NCBI GenBank assembly: GCA_021324855.1
Contig: JAJPIG010000024.1
Location: 1 to 64,000 of the forward strand
From: Pseudomonadota bacterium
Lineage (GTDB): Bacteria; Desulfobacterota; Binatia; Binatales; Binataceae
Direction of reading: 5' to 3'
DNA length: 64,000 bases
Shown here: positions 1 through 7,704 of the stretch, piece after piece
How the letters are laid out: every line of letters begins with the position of its first letter
Numbering within the stretch: position 1 is the first letter of the stretch
Notes under the pieces: generated by a model
Told to the model about the DNA's origin: nothing
Seen by the model: only the letters and a program-made list of their open reading frames with translations
The model's database searches: none
Program-made: the position numbers and the translations under genes

Positions 1-145
1 CGAGAAAATAGCTTGATGCGCCCGGAACGGTCAGCAAGGCGGCCGAGACCAGGCCGCCGGTGGAGGATTCTGCGACGGCGACAGTGTGATTGCGTTGCTT
101 CATCAAACCAGCGACGTGGTTGGCAAGCGGCAGGAGTTCTTTCAT
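1..145 (-). CDS. CinA C-terminal domain protein (nicotinamide-nucleotide amidohydrolase family), 3' part outside window
   Basis: Only the first 48 codons are in the window; the gene runs off the left edge. The translation has an N-terminal helix followed by [13 protein letters not shown] and a VPGASSYF segment. This matches the opening of the stand-alone CinA C-terminal (PncC/YgaD) fold, whose usual motif is AES(C/S)TGG. Family members deamidate nicotinamide mononucleotide to recycle NAD, and the Ser-Thr-Gly-Gly stretch forms part of the active site. The start is set at the ATG at 145 because GGAGGA at 156-151 lies five bases upstream; an ATG at 151 would be inside that ribosome binding site. 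The gene follows the class II aldolase by 54 bases on the same strand, so the two are probably co-transcribed. The family call is firm, but the exact activity cannot be checked from the fragment. Confidence 0.8.
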   Translation of the reverse strand, partial: MKELLPLANHVAGLMKQRNHTVAVAESSTGGLVSAALLTVPGASSYFL

Positions 146-199
146 CACCATCCTCCAGAAACTGTGGCGGGCCGGAAACGAAGAAGAAAGCTGGAGCGA

Positions 200-760
200 T
201 TACTTAAAACTTTTGAGGATGCAGTCGATTTTGCAGACCTCCTCGAGCAACACCATCCTGTACACCGCCTCATCGATATCGCCGCCGATTGAGAATGCAC
301 CATGGCCGCGGATCACGACCGCGGGCCATCGGCTCAACTGCGCCGCGATGGGGTCGATTGCTTCTCCGATATCTTCACCCGCTACAGACGTGTCAATCAC
401 CGGCACCCACTTGAGTCCAACGATCGCTTCGTTATGGATCGGCTTTATTCCCTTTTCGCCCGCAACCTCGGCCGTGGCGATCGCGTGCGGAGGATGAGCA
501 TGAACAATCGCGTGAGCGCAGCTCGCGTTGTAAATGCCGCGATGAACCCGGGTTTCAACCGAGGCGGCGCTCGGAATCATCGCCCGATCATCAACCTCGA
601 CCTCGACGAACTGGGACTCCACCAGCCGCCCGAGATTGGTTCCGCTTCGTGTAATCCAGAAGACGTTGCCCTCGCGCGCGCTGATGTTGCCGCTGCGGGT
701 GGTTTGCAGTCCGCGCTCGTAGAGTTGCCGTCCCGCCGAAATCAACTCCTCGATCAGCAT
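200..760 (-). CDS. Class II aldolase/adducin family protein
   Basis: This 186-residue protein has the length and motif order of the zinc-dependent class II aldolase family (fuculose-phosphate aldolase, ribulose-phosphate 4-epimerase, methylthioribulose-phosphate dehydratase). Visible motifs are TRSGNISAR near residue 25 (phosphate-binding loop), a VHAHPPHAIA block near residue 90 that supplies two zinc-ligand histidines, and RGHGAFSIGG near residue 150 with the third histidine. Members cleave or epimerise phosphorylated sugars by stabilising an enediolate on zinc. Nothing nearby fixes the substrate. The CinA-domain gene lies immediately downstream on the same strand. The 288 bases between this start and the beta-propeller gene at 1049 hold no gene I can support and probably carry divergent promoters. 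Confidence 0.85.
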   Translation of the reverse strand: MLIEELISAGRQLYERGLQTTRSGNISAREGNVFWITRSGTNLGRLVESQFVEVEVDDRAMIPSAASVETRVHRGIYNASCAHAIVHAHPPHAIATAEVAGEKGIKPIHNEAIVGLKWVPVIDTSVAGEDIGEAIDPIAAQLSRWPAVVIRGHGAFSIGGDIDEAVYRMVLLEEVCKIDCILKSFK

Positions 761-1048
761 TGCACCAACGATCCTTCCTCCCGATAACGCGCGCGTTCGC
801 CTCGACTAATCATCATATGACAGTTCCGAGCGCTTTTCGGCCCCTGGACCTGCCCACCTCGCTCCGGGTCGATCTCACTGCCGGTCCATATAACAGGCTT
901 GAAATCGAACTTCGATGCACTCGTCAAGACCCGTAGACCTTGATTTCGACCAGGATTCTTCGGCAGATTCCCGTCAATCGGCGATTGTTGTAAAGCTGTG
1001 CATCCAATGAGATTCTGGCGGCGGTCCGTTCGGAGGAAGAGAGCGACG

Positions 1049-3289
1049 ATGATGAGGAATTCGAGACTGAAGCTCGTCACCTTGATCGCAATTCTTGCGG
1101 CCGGAGCGGTAATCTTGGCCGCGAATGACCGTTCGAGGATTCGGGAGAGCGGCCTGTCGGCAATTGCTTTCGACGCTCGGCCGGCGGACGCAGCCGAGCC
1201 CGCCGGCAAGCTGGCGAAAGAAGAAGAGGAGAATGCGACTTCGCGCGATCTCGCGTCGCCGGCCAACGCCAAGGTCAACAGCCTTGAGACGTCCGACGAA
1301 TTCCGCCGCATCCTCGACAAGATTCCGGGCGGCGATGTCTCGCCTTGCGCGGCCGTTCAGGATCCCTATCCGGAGTTCAACGGTATCGCGATCGATCCGC
1401 AAAACGGCATCGCGGTGCTCAGCGACACCAACTTAAAGAGCGCGCTGATTTACGATCTGAAGGCCGGTGCGCCACCCGACCAGTCCGGCATCACGGCGCC
1501 CAAAGGTTGGATCATCGGGCCCGCGACGTTTCTCTCGTTCGCAGCGGGGGTGGCGGTCGACCCGGTCCGGCATGAGCTTTACACGACTGAGAACGACATC
1601 GGCGACGACATCGCGGCGTTTCCGTACAATGCCAACGGCAACTACAAGGCGCGCGCGCTGGCGGTGCCGCACGGGTCCTACGGCATCGCGATCAGTCAGA
1701 AGTATCATCAGATGGCGACCGCTATTCAGCACGATGCAGAGATCATTTTTTATCGGCTGCAAGCGCAGGGCGCGGAGCCGCCGGTGCGTTCGATTCGTGG
1801 GATGAAGACCAAGCTTGCCGATCCGCACGGCGTCGCCTGGGACGAGAAGCACGGCGAAATTTTCGTGACCAACTATGGGAACTGGTCGCGCGGCTACTGG
1901 GATCCCGATTACACCGGCGGCGGCCATTACTATCCGCCATCAATCGAGGTCTTCAAGGATGACGCGAAAGGCGACGTCGCACCGATGCGCGTGATTCAAG
2001 GGCCGAAGACGCAGCTCGACTGGCCGACCGGCATCTCCGTCGATGTACTGCATGACGAGATCGCGATTGCCAACGAGCCCGCCAACGAGGTCCTGATTTT
2101 CCGCCGCAGCGATAATGGCGACGTCGCGCCGATTCGCGTGCTCGGCGGACCCCAGACACACATCATCCATCCGATGGGTGTGGCATTCGATCCGATCAAC
2201 AACGAACTCTGGGTCGCGAATTTCGGGCACGAGGCTGAAATCTTCACGCGCGATGCGTCTGGCAACGTTGCGCCCAAACGCATCGTGCGCAACGCGCCCG
2301 CCGGAGTGCCGGCCGCCGGGTTCGGCAATCCGACCGCAATGGCTTACGATTCGAAACGCGACGAATTGCTGGTGCCCAACTGAGTAAGCGATCCGCGTAT
2401 TGCGGCATTTGCCAGGATGGCAAGTGGAGACGCCGAACCAACCAGGATCATTGAAGGTCAAAAGACCAAGCTGACGCGGGTCGCGCATGGCATTGTGTAC
2501 GATCCAAAGCATGACGAGATAATCGCGACCGAGCCGCTCGCAAGCTCGATTGCGTTCTTTCGCGGCGATGCCGCCGGCGAGGCGGTGCCCGAGCGGATCA
2601 TTCAGGGGCCGAAGACGCAGCTTCATCAGCCGTTTCAGGTGACCGTCGACAACGAGCACAACGAACTTTGGGTGGCGGATTTCAGAACCGACATGCTGCT
2701 TGCCTATCCGCTCGACGCCAGGGGCGACGTCGCGCCGATTCGCGCGATCGGCGGCAGCAAGACCGGGATGTGGATGCCGATCGGCATCGCGGTCGATCCG
2801 CAGCGCAACCTGGTCGTGGCGGCGAGCTTCATGGGCACGCACACCTGGCATCACAACGGCGGGCTTTTCATCTTCGATCGGACGGCGAACGGCAACGTGC
2901 CGCCAAAGGCGGTGATCGCCGGGCCGAGCACCGGAATCATCGGGCTCTGGCACGCGCAGGTGTATGACGGGAAAATTTTCACAACCGCAATCAATATCAA
3001 GTATCTGCCGCCCTATGATCAGGGTGGTTATGCGCCGAAGCGTGGATGCGAAGGGCCGCCGCTGCCATGGGTCGGCCCGCTGGGATTTGTCGGCGTCTGG
3101 AACATCACGGACAACGGCGACGTGCCGCCGCGTGAGATCATCCGCGGTCCCGGCACCGACCTGATCCATCCGGGCGGCCTCGTGCTCGATCCCGCACACG
3201 GCGAGATATTCGCCAGCGACAGCGTTCACAACGGCTATTTCGGGTTCCTGCTGCCGACGCTTTTCCCGGCCGGCGGGGCGGCTCAATAG
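1049..3289 (+). CDS. Exported NHL-type beta-propeller protein with in-frame TGA at codon 445 (candidate selenoprotein)
   Basis: Read through a single TGA at 2381-2383, this is one 746-residue protein. It has a basic N-terminus and hydrophobic segment (signal peptide, about residues 3-26) followed by a long array of about 50-residue blades. Each blade carries a core like 'GVAFDPINNELWVANF' and a linker like 'GDVAPIRVLGG'. The array continues in the same frame on both sides of the TGA: the interrupted blade reads ELLVPN-TGA-VSDPRIAAFAR and keeps its normal length. No frameshift is needed. A hairpin with SECIS-like geometry starts 23 bases after the TGA. The family is usually extracytoplasmic and binds ligands or partners; its function here is unknown. 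The start at 1049 is chosen for GGAGGA at 1032-1037. An ordinary reading would give two genes (to 2383, and from ATG 2417), but the second has no usable ribosome binding site. Alternatives are a nonsense mutation or a base-call error. Confidence 0.75.
2406..2426 (+). promoter_or_regulatory. SECIS-like hairpin downstream of the beta-propeller TGA
   Basis: CATTTGCC (2406-2413) pairs with GGCAAGTG (2419-2426) over eight base pairs including one U-G wobble. The loop is AGGAU, with G in its second position. The loop begins 30 bases after the TGA. Bacterial SECIS elements are short stems with a small loop carrying a G in the first two positions, usually about 16-37 bases after the UGA, so the geometry fits. 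A second, smaller hairpin (CCGC/GCGG, 2393-2405, loop GUAUU) is closer to the TGA, at 13 bases. Neither has been folded computationally. Confidence 0.5.
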
Positions 3290-3299
3290 CGGGTGACAA

Positions 3300-4172
3300 A
3301 TGAGTCTCAATTACAAGGGGCGCACGATCCGCGGGATCGACATCCATACCCACATTCCACATCCCGGTGGTCCCAAAAGCGATCCGCGCGCCGAGCAGAA
3401 GGAGCGATACTTCCGCAACACGCTGCAGGGCCTGACGATCGAGCAGATGGCCGAGCTGTATCGGAAGCTAGAGATGGTCGCCGTAGTCTTTGACGTTGAC
3501 ATGGAGACCATTACCGACGATCCGTTCGTCGGCAATGATTATATCGCAGAGGTCCAGCGGCGCTTTCCCGATGTCTTCATCGGATGGGCGAGCGTCGATC
3601 CGCACAAGGGCCGCGCCGCGGTCCGCGAACTTGAGCGCGCGGTTACCAAGCTTGGCCTGAGCGGTCTCAAGACGCATCCGACCTGCCAGGCATTTTACCC
3701 GAACGACGAGATTTACTATCCGCTCTGGGAAAAGGCGCAGGAACTTGGCATCCCGGTGCTGTTTCACTCCGGCCATACCGGAATCGGCGCCGGGATGCCC
3801 GGCGGCACCGGACTAAAGCTCAAGTACAGCCGGCCGATTCCCTACCTCGACGATGTCGCAGCCGATTTTCCGAATCTGACCATCATCGGGGCGCATCCAT
3901 CGTGGCCGTGGCAGGAAGAGATGTTGTCGGTCGCGATGCACAAAGGTAACGTTTTCATCGATCTCTCCGGCTGGTCGCCCAAATACTTCGCGCCATCGCT
4001 CATCCAGTACTCGAACACGCTGCTGCAGGACAAGGTGATGTACGGCTCCGACTTTCCGGTGATCAGTCCTGAACGATGGTTGAAGGACTTCGAGGCCGCG
4101 CCGTTTCGCGATGAGGTGCGCCAGAAAATCTTGCTCGACAACGCCGCGCGCCTGCTCAAACTGGCCACGTAG
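3300..4172 (+). CDS. Amidohydrolase family protein (amidohydrolase-2 / ACMSD-like TIM barrel)
   Basis: This 290-residue protein has the metal-ligand order of the amidohydrolase-2 family: GIDIHTHI (HxH) at the N-terminus, a central LFHSGHTG histidine, IIGAHPSWPW with another histidine, and MYGSDFPV with the aspartate after the last strand. Such enzymes are decarboxylases or hydrolases of aromatic or lactone-like acids using one metal ion. The gene starts 10 bases after the beta-propeller stop and is followed 64 bases later by a flavin monooxygenase, so the three are likely one operon. The luciferase-like neighbour suggests a role in breaking down a ring or side chain after oxygenation, but the substrate cannot be read from sequence. 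Confidence 0.9.
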   Translation: MSLNYKGRTIRGIDIHTHIPHPGGPKSDPRAEQKERYFRNTLQGLTIEQMAELYRKLEMVAVVFDVDMETITDDPFVGNDYIAEVQRRFPDVFIGWASVDPHKGRAAVRELERAVTKLGLSGLKTHPTCQAFYPNDEIYYPLWEKAQELGIPVLFHSGHTGIGAGMPGGTGLKLKYSRPIPYLDDVAADFPNLTIIGAHPSWPWQEEMLSVAMHKGNVFIDLSGWSPKYFAPSLIQYSNTLLQDKVMYGSDFPVISPERWLKDFEAAPFRDEVRQKILLDNAARLLKLAT

Positions 4173-4236
4173 CACGAGGGTTTCTGGACAAAATTAAATT
4201 GACACTCGAAGATTTGCCTGCGCCGGAGAATCGACC

Positions 4237-5499
4237 ATGCTTAAAGTAATTCTTCAACTCTACCCGGTGATTCCCGCCGCCAGCGAGGCCGAGCGCGAAG
4301 CGCTCCGTCCGATCGGACGCAATCGCGAACGCTACCAGGAAACCCTCAGCGGATGGCACGACATCATCCGCGCCGCCGACGAACTCGGCTTGTGGGGCGT
4401 CGCCACCATCGAGCATCATTTTTGGTCTGAGGGTTACGAATGCGGCCCGAATCCGGGCGTGCTCAACGCGTACTGGGCTGCGATCACGCGCAACGTCCGG
4501 GTGGGACAGCTCGGCTACGTGATGAGCACGCAGAATCCGATCCGCGTCGCCGAGGAGACTGCGATTCTCGACCATCTGACGAAGGGGCGATGCTTCGTTG
4601 GGTTCGCGCGTGGTTACCAGTCGCGATGGACCAATGTGGTCGGGCAGCACCTGGGGACGCGTGCGACCACCTCGCCGTCGGCCGGCCGGCTGGATTCGAC
4701 GCACATGTTCGGCGATCCCACCGGCAAGCCCGAGCGTACCGCAGATGATGACCTCAACCGGCGGATTTTCGAGGAAGAGGTCGAGATCGTTCTCAAGGCC
4801 TGGACGCAGGAGAGCTTTTCGCATAACGGGTCGGCCTGGCAGATTCCGTATCCCTATGATCGCGGCGTTGATGATTGGCCGCTCGCGAAATTCGGCACCA
4901 CCGGACGCTTCGGCGCGCCCGGCGAAGTGGACGAGGAAGGCAATACGCGTCGCGTGAGTGTGGTGCCCGCGCCGTACACCAAGCCGCACCCGCCCGTGCT
5001 GGTCGCGACCAGCGGCTCGCCGGAGAGCGCCGAGTACTGCGCGCGCCAGGGCTTCATCCCGCTCTACTTCAACTCGCTCGCGACGGCGCTCAAGCTCAGC
5101 GCGGCGCACGATCGAGCGCTGGCCGCGTCAGGCCGTGAGGTCAAACCAGGACGGAACCAGGCGATCGTGCGGATTCCGCATATCGGCAAAACACGCGCCG
5201 AGGCGGAGGATTCCGTGATGCGCTACGACTCCGATATCTTCCGCAACTTTTACGCTGCGATGGGACAGCATCACGTGCCCGCCGAGAATGTGGTCGAAGC
5301 CGTCACGCGCAACGGGATGTGGACCGTCGGTACCGTCGACGATGTGCGCAAGCATCTGGTCGAGGAGTGGAAGCAGTTGCCTTGCGAGTACCTCACCATC
5401 ATCTATCATTACGCGCAGATGCCGAAGGATCGCGTGCTCGATAATCTCGCCAGGTTCATGCGCGAGGTGAAGCCGGCGCTCGATGAGCTCGTGGCGTAA
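4237..5499 (+). CDS. LLM class flavin-dependent oxidoreductase (luciferase-like monooxygenase)
   Basis: The 420-residue product has the bacterial luciferase-like TIM barrel. It shows an N-terminal strand with an ATIEHHFW segment, the VGQLGYVMSTQNPIRVAEE region, LDHLTKGRCFVGFARGYQ (the usual '(L/S)xGRxxxGxGxG' stretch), and a C-terminal GTVDDVRKHL motif typical of the family. Members use reduced FMN or F420 to insert oxygen into, or oxidise, organic substrates, with flavin reduction supplied elsewhere. No flavin reductase is adjacent. It sits between the amidohydrolase and the DsrE-like gene, whose GTG start is only 16 bases beyond its stop, which points to a shared transcript. The cofactor (FMN or F420) is undetermined. 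Confidence 0.9.
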   Translation: MLKVILQLYPVIPAASEAEREALRPIGRNRERYQETLSGWHDIIRAADELGLWGVATIEHHFWSEGYECGPNPGVLNAYWAAITRNVRVGQLGYVMSTQNPIRVAEETAILDHLTKGRCFVGFARGYQSRWTNVVGQHLGTRATTSPSAGRLDSTHMFGDPTGKPERTADDDLNRRIFEEEVEIVLKAWTQESFSHNGSAWQIPYPYDRGVDDWPLAKFGTTGRFGAPGEVDEEGNTRRVSVVPAPYTKPHPPVLVATSGSPESAEYCARQGFIPLYFNSLATALKLSAAHDRALAASGREVKPGRNQAIVRIPHIGKTRAEAEDSVMRYDSDIFRNFYAAMGQHHVPAENVVEAVTRNGMWTVGTVDDVRKHLVEEWKQLPCEYLTIIYHYAQMPKDRVLDNLARFMREVKPALDELVA

Positions 5500-5515
5500 A
5501 TGTGCAGGCCGTCCG

Positions 5516-5878
5516 GTGAGTAAAATACTGATCAAGAGCGTGTGGGGATCCGACGATCCTACCAAGGCCGGTTTCGCTTTTGTTCACGCCAATGCCTTTG
5601 TCGAGGCCGGCCACGAGGTGCAGATTTTCCTGCTCGGCGAGGCGGTTTCGCTGATGCGTACGGTCGTTGCAGAGTCGGTCGTGCCGGTGGGATGGCCGCC
5701 GCTCGCGCAAACGATGACGCAGACCATCGGGCACGGCATCCCGATTCACCTCTGAGCCACCTGCTCAAGGGCCCGTGGGCTCTCCGAAAGCGATTTGGAA
5801 GGGAAGAACGCAGCGTTCGGGACGGTTGAGACGCTGGTCAAGCTCGTGGAATGGGCTGATAAGGTTTTGAGCGAATAG
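5516..5878 (+). CDS. DsrE-like family selenoprotein: in-frame TGA at codon 80 (U-x-x-C motif)
   Basis: A 120-residue DsrE/DsrF/YchN-like protein is obtained by reading the TGA at 5753-5755 as an amino acid. Before it the frame gives KILIKSVWGSDDPTKAG (typical strand 1 and loop), then AGHEVQIFLLGEAVSLM. After it the same frame gives ATCSRARGLSESDLEG and the family's C-terminal helix LVKLVEWADKVLSE, ending at TAG. In this family the loop after the fourth strand normally reads C-x-x-C-x-x-A-R-G. The TGA replaces the first Cys, making U80-A-T-C83. No frameshift is needed and the full length is normal for the family. A SECIS-like stem-loop follows at 5768. Start: GTG at 5516, giving the usual short N-terminus; ATG 5483 would overlap the monooxygenase gene. 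DsrE-type proteins carry sulfur or act in thiol redox chemistry, and selenocysteine would make it a redox enzyme. Sequencing error is the main alternative. Confidence 0.85.
5768..5783 (+). promoter_or_regulatory. SECIS-like hairpin in the DsrE-like gene
   Basis: AGGGCC (5768-5773) pairs with GGCTCT (5778-5783): six pairs with one G-U. The loop is CGUG, with G in the second position. The loop begins after an 18-base spacer from the TGA at 5753-5755, inside the 16-37 base range expected for bacterial SECIS elements. The hairpin lies within coding sequence, as bacterial SECIS elements must. Confidence 0.6.
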
Positions 5879-5902
5879 CGGCCGCGCTAAGCATCGTGCC
5901 GA

Positions 5903-5947
5903 AAACCATCGAGCCCGAAGAGCGTTGCCCTTCGGGCTCAATGGTTT
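5903..5947. terminator. Bidirectional terminator between convergent genes
   Basis: GAGCCCGAAG (5911-5920) is perfectly complementary to CTTCGGGCTC (5930-5939), and the flanks AAACCAT/ATGGTTT extend the stem by seven more pairs after one mismatch. T-rich ends lie on both strands. It sits between the stops of the DsrE-like gene (plus) and the exported protein at 5995-6468 (minus), so it would terminate both. Confidence 0.75.
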
Positions 5948-5994
5948 CCTGGCGATCGAGCCGAGTCGCCGTCTCGACAATGATCGCTTCTCAG

Positions 5995-6468
5995 CTATTC
6001 ATTGTCGCCGGCAGCCGGTACCTGCTGAGTCTTGGTCCAGCGTACGGTGGGATGCGCAGGGGCCTGGCTCGAAAGCGTCCAGTCGATATGCTTGCTGACC
6101 GTGGGGCCACGCAATTTGGTGCGCGTCATTCCGCCCATCAGGCCGCCGGTCTTCGGCGCCTGCACCTTAACGATGTAGGTGCCCGGCGGCAGGCTGGCGA
6201 TCTTGATATTGTAAGCGCCGGTGGCATCGGTTTGCCCCGAAGTCACCGCATCCCCCATCGTTCCATCGTCCTTCATGTGGTAGACGACGATGGAAATACC
6301 CTTTACCGACGCATTCCCTGTCATGGTCTTCACTTTACCCCATAGGAAGCCCGCATGACGGGGAAGTTCGCCGGACGTGGTAACAGCCGGTTGCGCGTGG
6401 GCGAAAGCCGCCAATCCCAGAACGCAGCTAAGCATAAGACCGAGAGAAAGTGCCTGTAGTTTTCGCAT
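5995..6468 (-). CDS. Exported protein with carboxypeptidase-regulatory-like (Ig-like) domain
   Basis: This 157-residue protein starts at MRKLQALSL with a clear signal peptide ending near an AFAHA-Q cleavage site. The remainder contains GKVKTMTGNASVKGISIVVY and a TDATGAYNIKIASLPPGTYIVKV stretch. That is the pattern of the carboxypeptidase regulatory-like / CNA-B beta-sandwich ('G-x-Y-x-(V/I)-x-x-L-P-x-G-x-Y-x-(V/I)'). Such domains are structural or binding modules on exported proteins. The start at 6468 is preferred over the upstream ATG at 6513 because it places the charged N-region directly before the hydrophobic core. The gene is divergent from the methyltransferase at 6744; the 275 bases between hold no further gene I can support. 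Confidence 0.75.
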   Translation of the reverse strand: MRKLQALSLGLMLSCVLGLAAFAHAQPAVTTSGELPRHAGFLWGKVKTMTGNASVKGISIVVYHMKDDGTMGDAVTSGQTDATGAYNIKIASLPPGTYIVKVQAPKTGGLMGGMTRTKLRGPTVSKHIDWTLSSQAPAHPTVRWTKTQQVPAAGDNE

Positions 6469-6743
6469 GGCTTCTAGCCCCCAAAATGGATTTAAGGAAT
6501 AGAGCTCGCACAACGCGGCAAAAGTAAACCGCTCCCCCGCCGAAGTTCAGCCGCCACCATTGACGGCGCAGAGCATCCGACGGACTCCATCCACATCATC
6601 GGGCGAATCACTAGCGCATTTTGCGGTAGTGATGCAATCCATCGGGCCGATGTTTTCGGCTTGGCCGGCGAGTTTCCTGAAAATTTTCAAGCCGGCTAAA
6701 AGGGTCGTTTGTGCGTCCGCGGAAGGGCGCTTAGACTTTACGC

Positions 6744-7508
6744 GTGGCTCTGAACGACGATCTTGGGCGGGCCCGACGACTCGGACTCTCGGGCTATGTC
6801 AGCTATCGCCGGATGCGACTCGCCAACCGGCTCTTAAGAATCATCAACCTGGTCGGTCCCGAGCGCTATCAGTGTCCATGCTGCGGATGGCGGGGCACGC
6901 GATTTCTCGATCACGTGCGCGAGACCTACAGGATGAAGGCCGCGGTGTGCCCTCGATGCCGCAGCCATTCGCGTCATCGCGGTCTCGCGCTCTATCTGGC
7001 CGATTCTATCTCGCAAAATGGATCGCGGTTCCGGGTGCTGCATTTCGCGCCGGAACGATCGCTCAGGAAATTCTTCGCGGCGCGTCCCGCGCTCCGGTAT
7101 CTCGGCGTCGATCTCGGGCCGCGGGCTGCTGACGCGTGCGCCGACATCACGGCGATACCGTTTCGTTCCGCCTCCTTCGACCTCGTGATCGCGTCGCACG
7201 TGATCGAGCACGTCGGCGATGATCGCGCGGCGCTCGCCGAGCTTGGGCGCGTGACCGCGCCCGGCGGCCGCGCGCTCATCATGGCGCCGATGCTTTCACG
7301 ATGGCGCGAAACCGAGACGCGCGAATTCGGCTATCCGCATCCTGACTACGAGGGCCACTGGCGAATTTACGGGCACGATCTCGCCGCCCGGATCGAGGCC
7401 GCCGGCATGCGCTGTACAACGCTCACCTTTGCTGCGCTTATCGATCCCGAGCGTCGCCGCCGCTTCGGTATTATCGATGATGCACTGTTTGTCGGTCAGC
7501 CCGGCTGA
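6744..7508 (+). CDS. Class I SAM-dependent methyltransferase with N-terminal zinc ribbon
   Basis: The 254-residue product has a CxxC pair (QCPCCGWRG) and a second CxxC (VCPRCRSHSRHRG) in its first 80 residues, forming a likely zinc ribbon. The methyltransferase domain follows: VLHFAPE near motif I, YLGVDLG, then DLVIASHVIEHVGDD (the Methyltransf_11 post-motif) and LGRVTAPGGRALI. This architecture is common in uncharacterised bacterial methyltransferases. The start is a GTG at 6744; an ATG at 6813 would keep both CxxC pairs. The substrate is unknown. A possible small acidic ORF overlaps its 3' end. Confidence 0.8.
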   Translation: MALNDDLGRARRLGLSGYVSYRRMRLANRLLRIINLVGPERYQCPCCGWRGTRFLDHVRETYRMKAAVCPRCRSHSRHRGLALYLADSISQNGSRFRVLHFAPERSLRKFFAARPALRYLGVDLGPRAADACADITAIPFRSASFDLVIASHVIEHVGDDRAALAELGRVTAPGGRALIMAPMLSRWRETETREFGYPHPDYEGHWRIYGHDLAARIEAAGMRCTTLTFAALIDPERRRRFGIIDDALFVGQPG

Positions 7509-7695
7509 ATCGCAAATCAGTGATGAGGACGCTGGAACCCGGCGAATCGACTTCGATACGGCAGAGTCACCGCGGCAGGAGCCGGACGGATCGTGGTACA
7601 TGGACCTCGACGATTTCGATGAAATCGAAGAGGCGCCGCCGACGCCGGCGGAGGAACCGGCGGCGATCAACGATGGCGGCGCGGCGCGGCGCTGA
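7480..7695 (+). CDS. Possible small acidic protein, unknown function
   Basis: About 70 codons overlap the end of the methyltransferase in another frame. The C-terminal part is acidic with GC-rich third positions (SWYMDLDDFDEIEEAPPTPA). The opposite-strand and alternative-frame readings here are arginine-rich and look like shadows. The start is unclear: ATG at 7477/7480 or TTG at 7489, none with a good ribosome binding site. No family is recognised, and the ORF ends 9 bases before the convergent pntB gene. It could be a spurious open frame. Confidence 0.4.
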   Translation: MHCLSVSPAESQISDEDAGTRRIDFDTAESPRQEPDGSWYMDLDDFDEIEEAPPTPAEEPAAINDGGAARR

Positions 7696-7704
7696 GCTGC
7701 CGCA

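Noticed and set aside
2393-2405. CCGC/GCGG hairpin as the SECIS of the beta-propeller
   Set aside because: The loop begins after only 13 bases from the TGA, shorter than the usual range; the hairpin at 2406-2426 is longer and better placed.
2417-3289. Treating the second half of the beta-propeller as a separate gene from ATG 2417
   Set aside because: The ATG lies within the SECIS-like hairpin loop, has no spaced ribosome binding site, and would start in the middle of a blade; the frame is continuous with the upstream part.
1940-3310. Minus-strand ORF of 456 codons over the beta-propeller
   Set aside because: Long only because of GC-rich antisense; composition is Arg/His/Asp-rich with no domain, opposite a clear repeat protein.
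5483-5755. A 90-residue protein ending at the TGA of the DsrE-like gene
   Set aside because: It would lack the C-terminal half of the fold, while the same frame continues with full family sequence; the ATG at 5483 also overlaps the monooxygenase gene.
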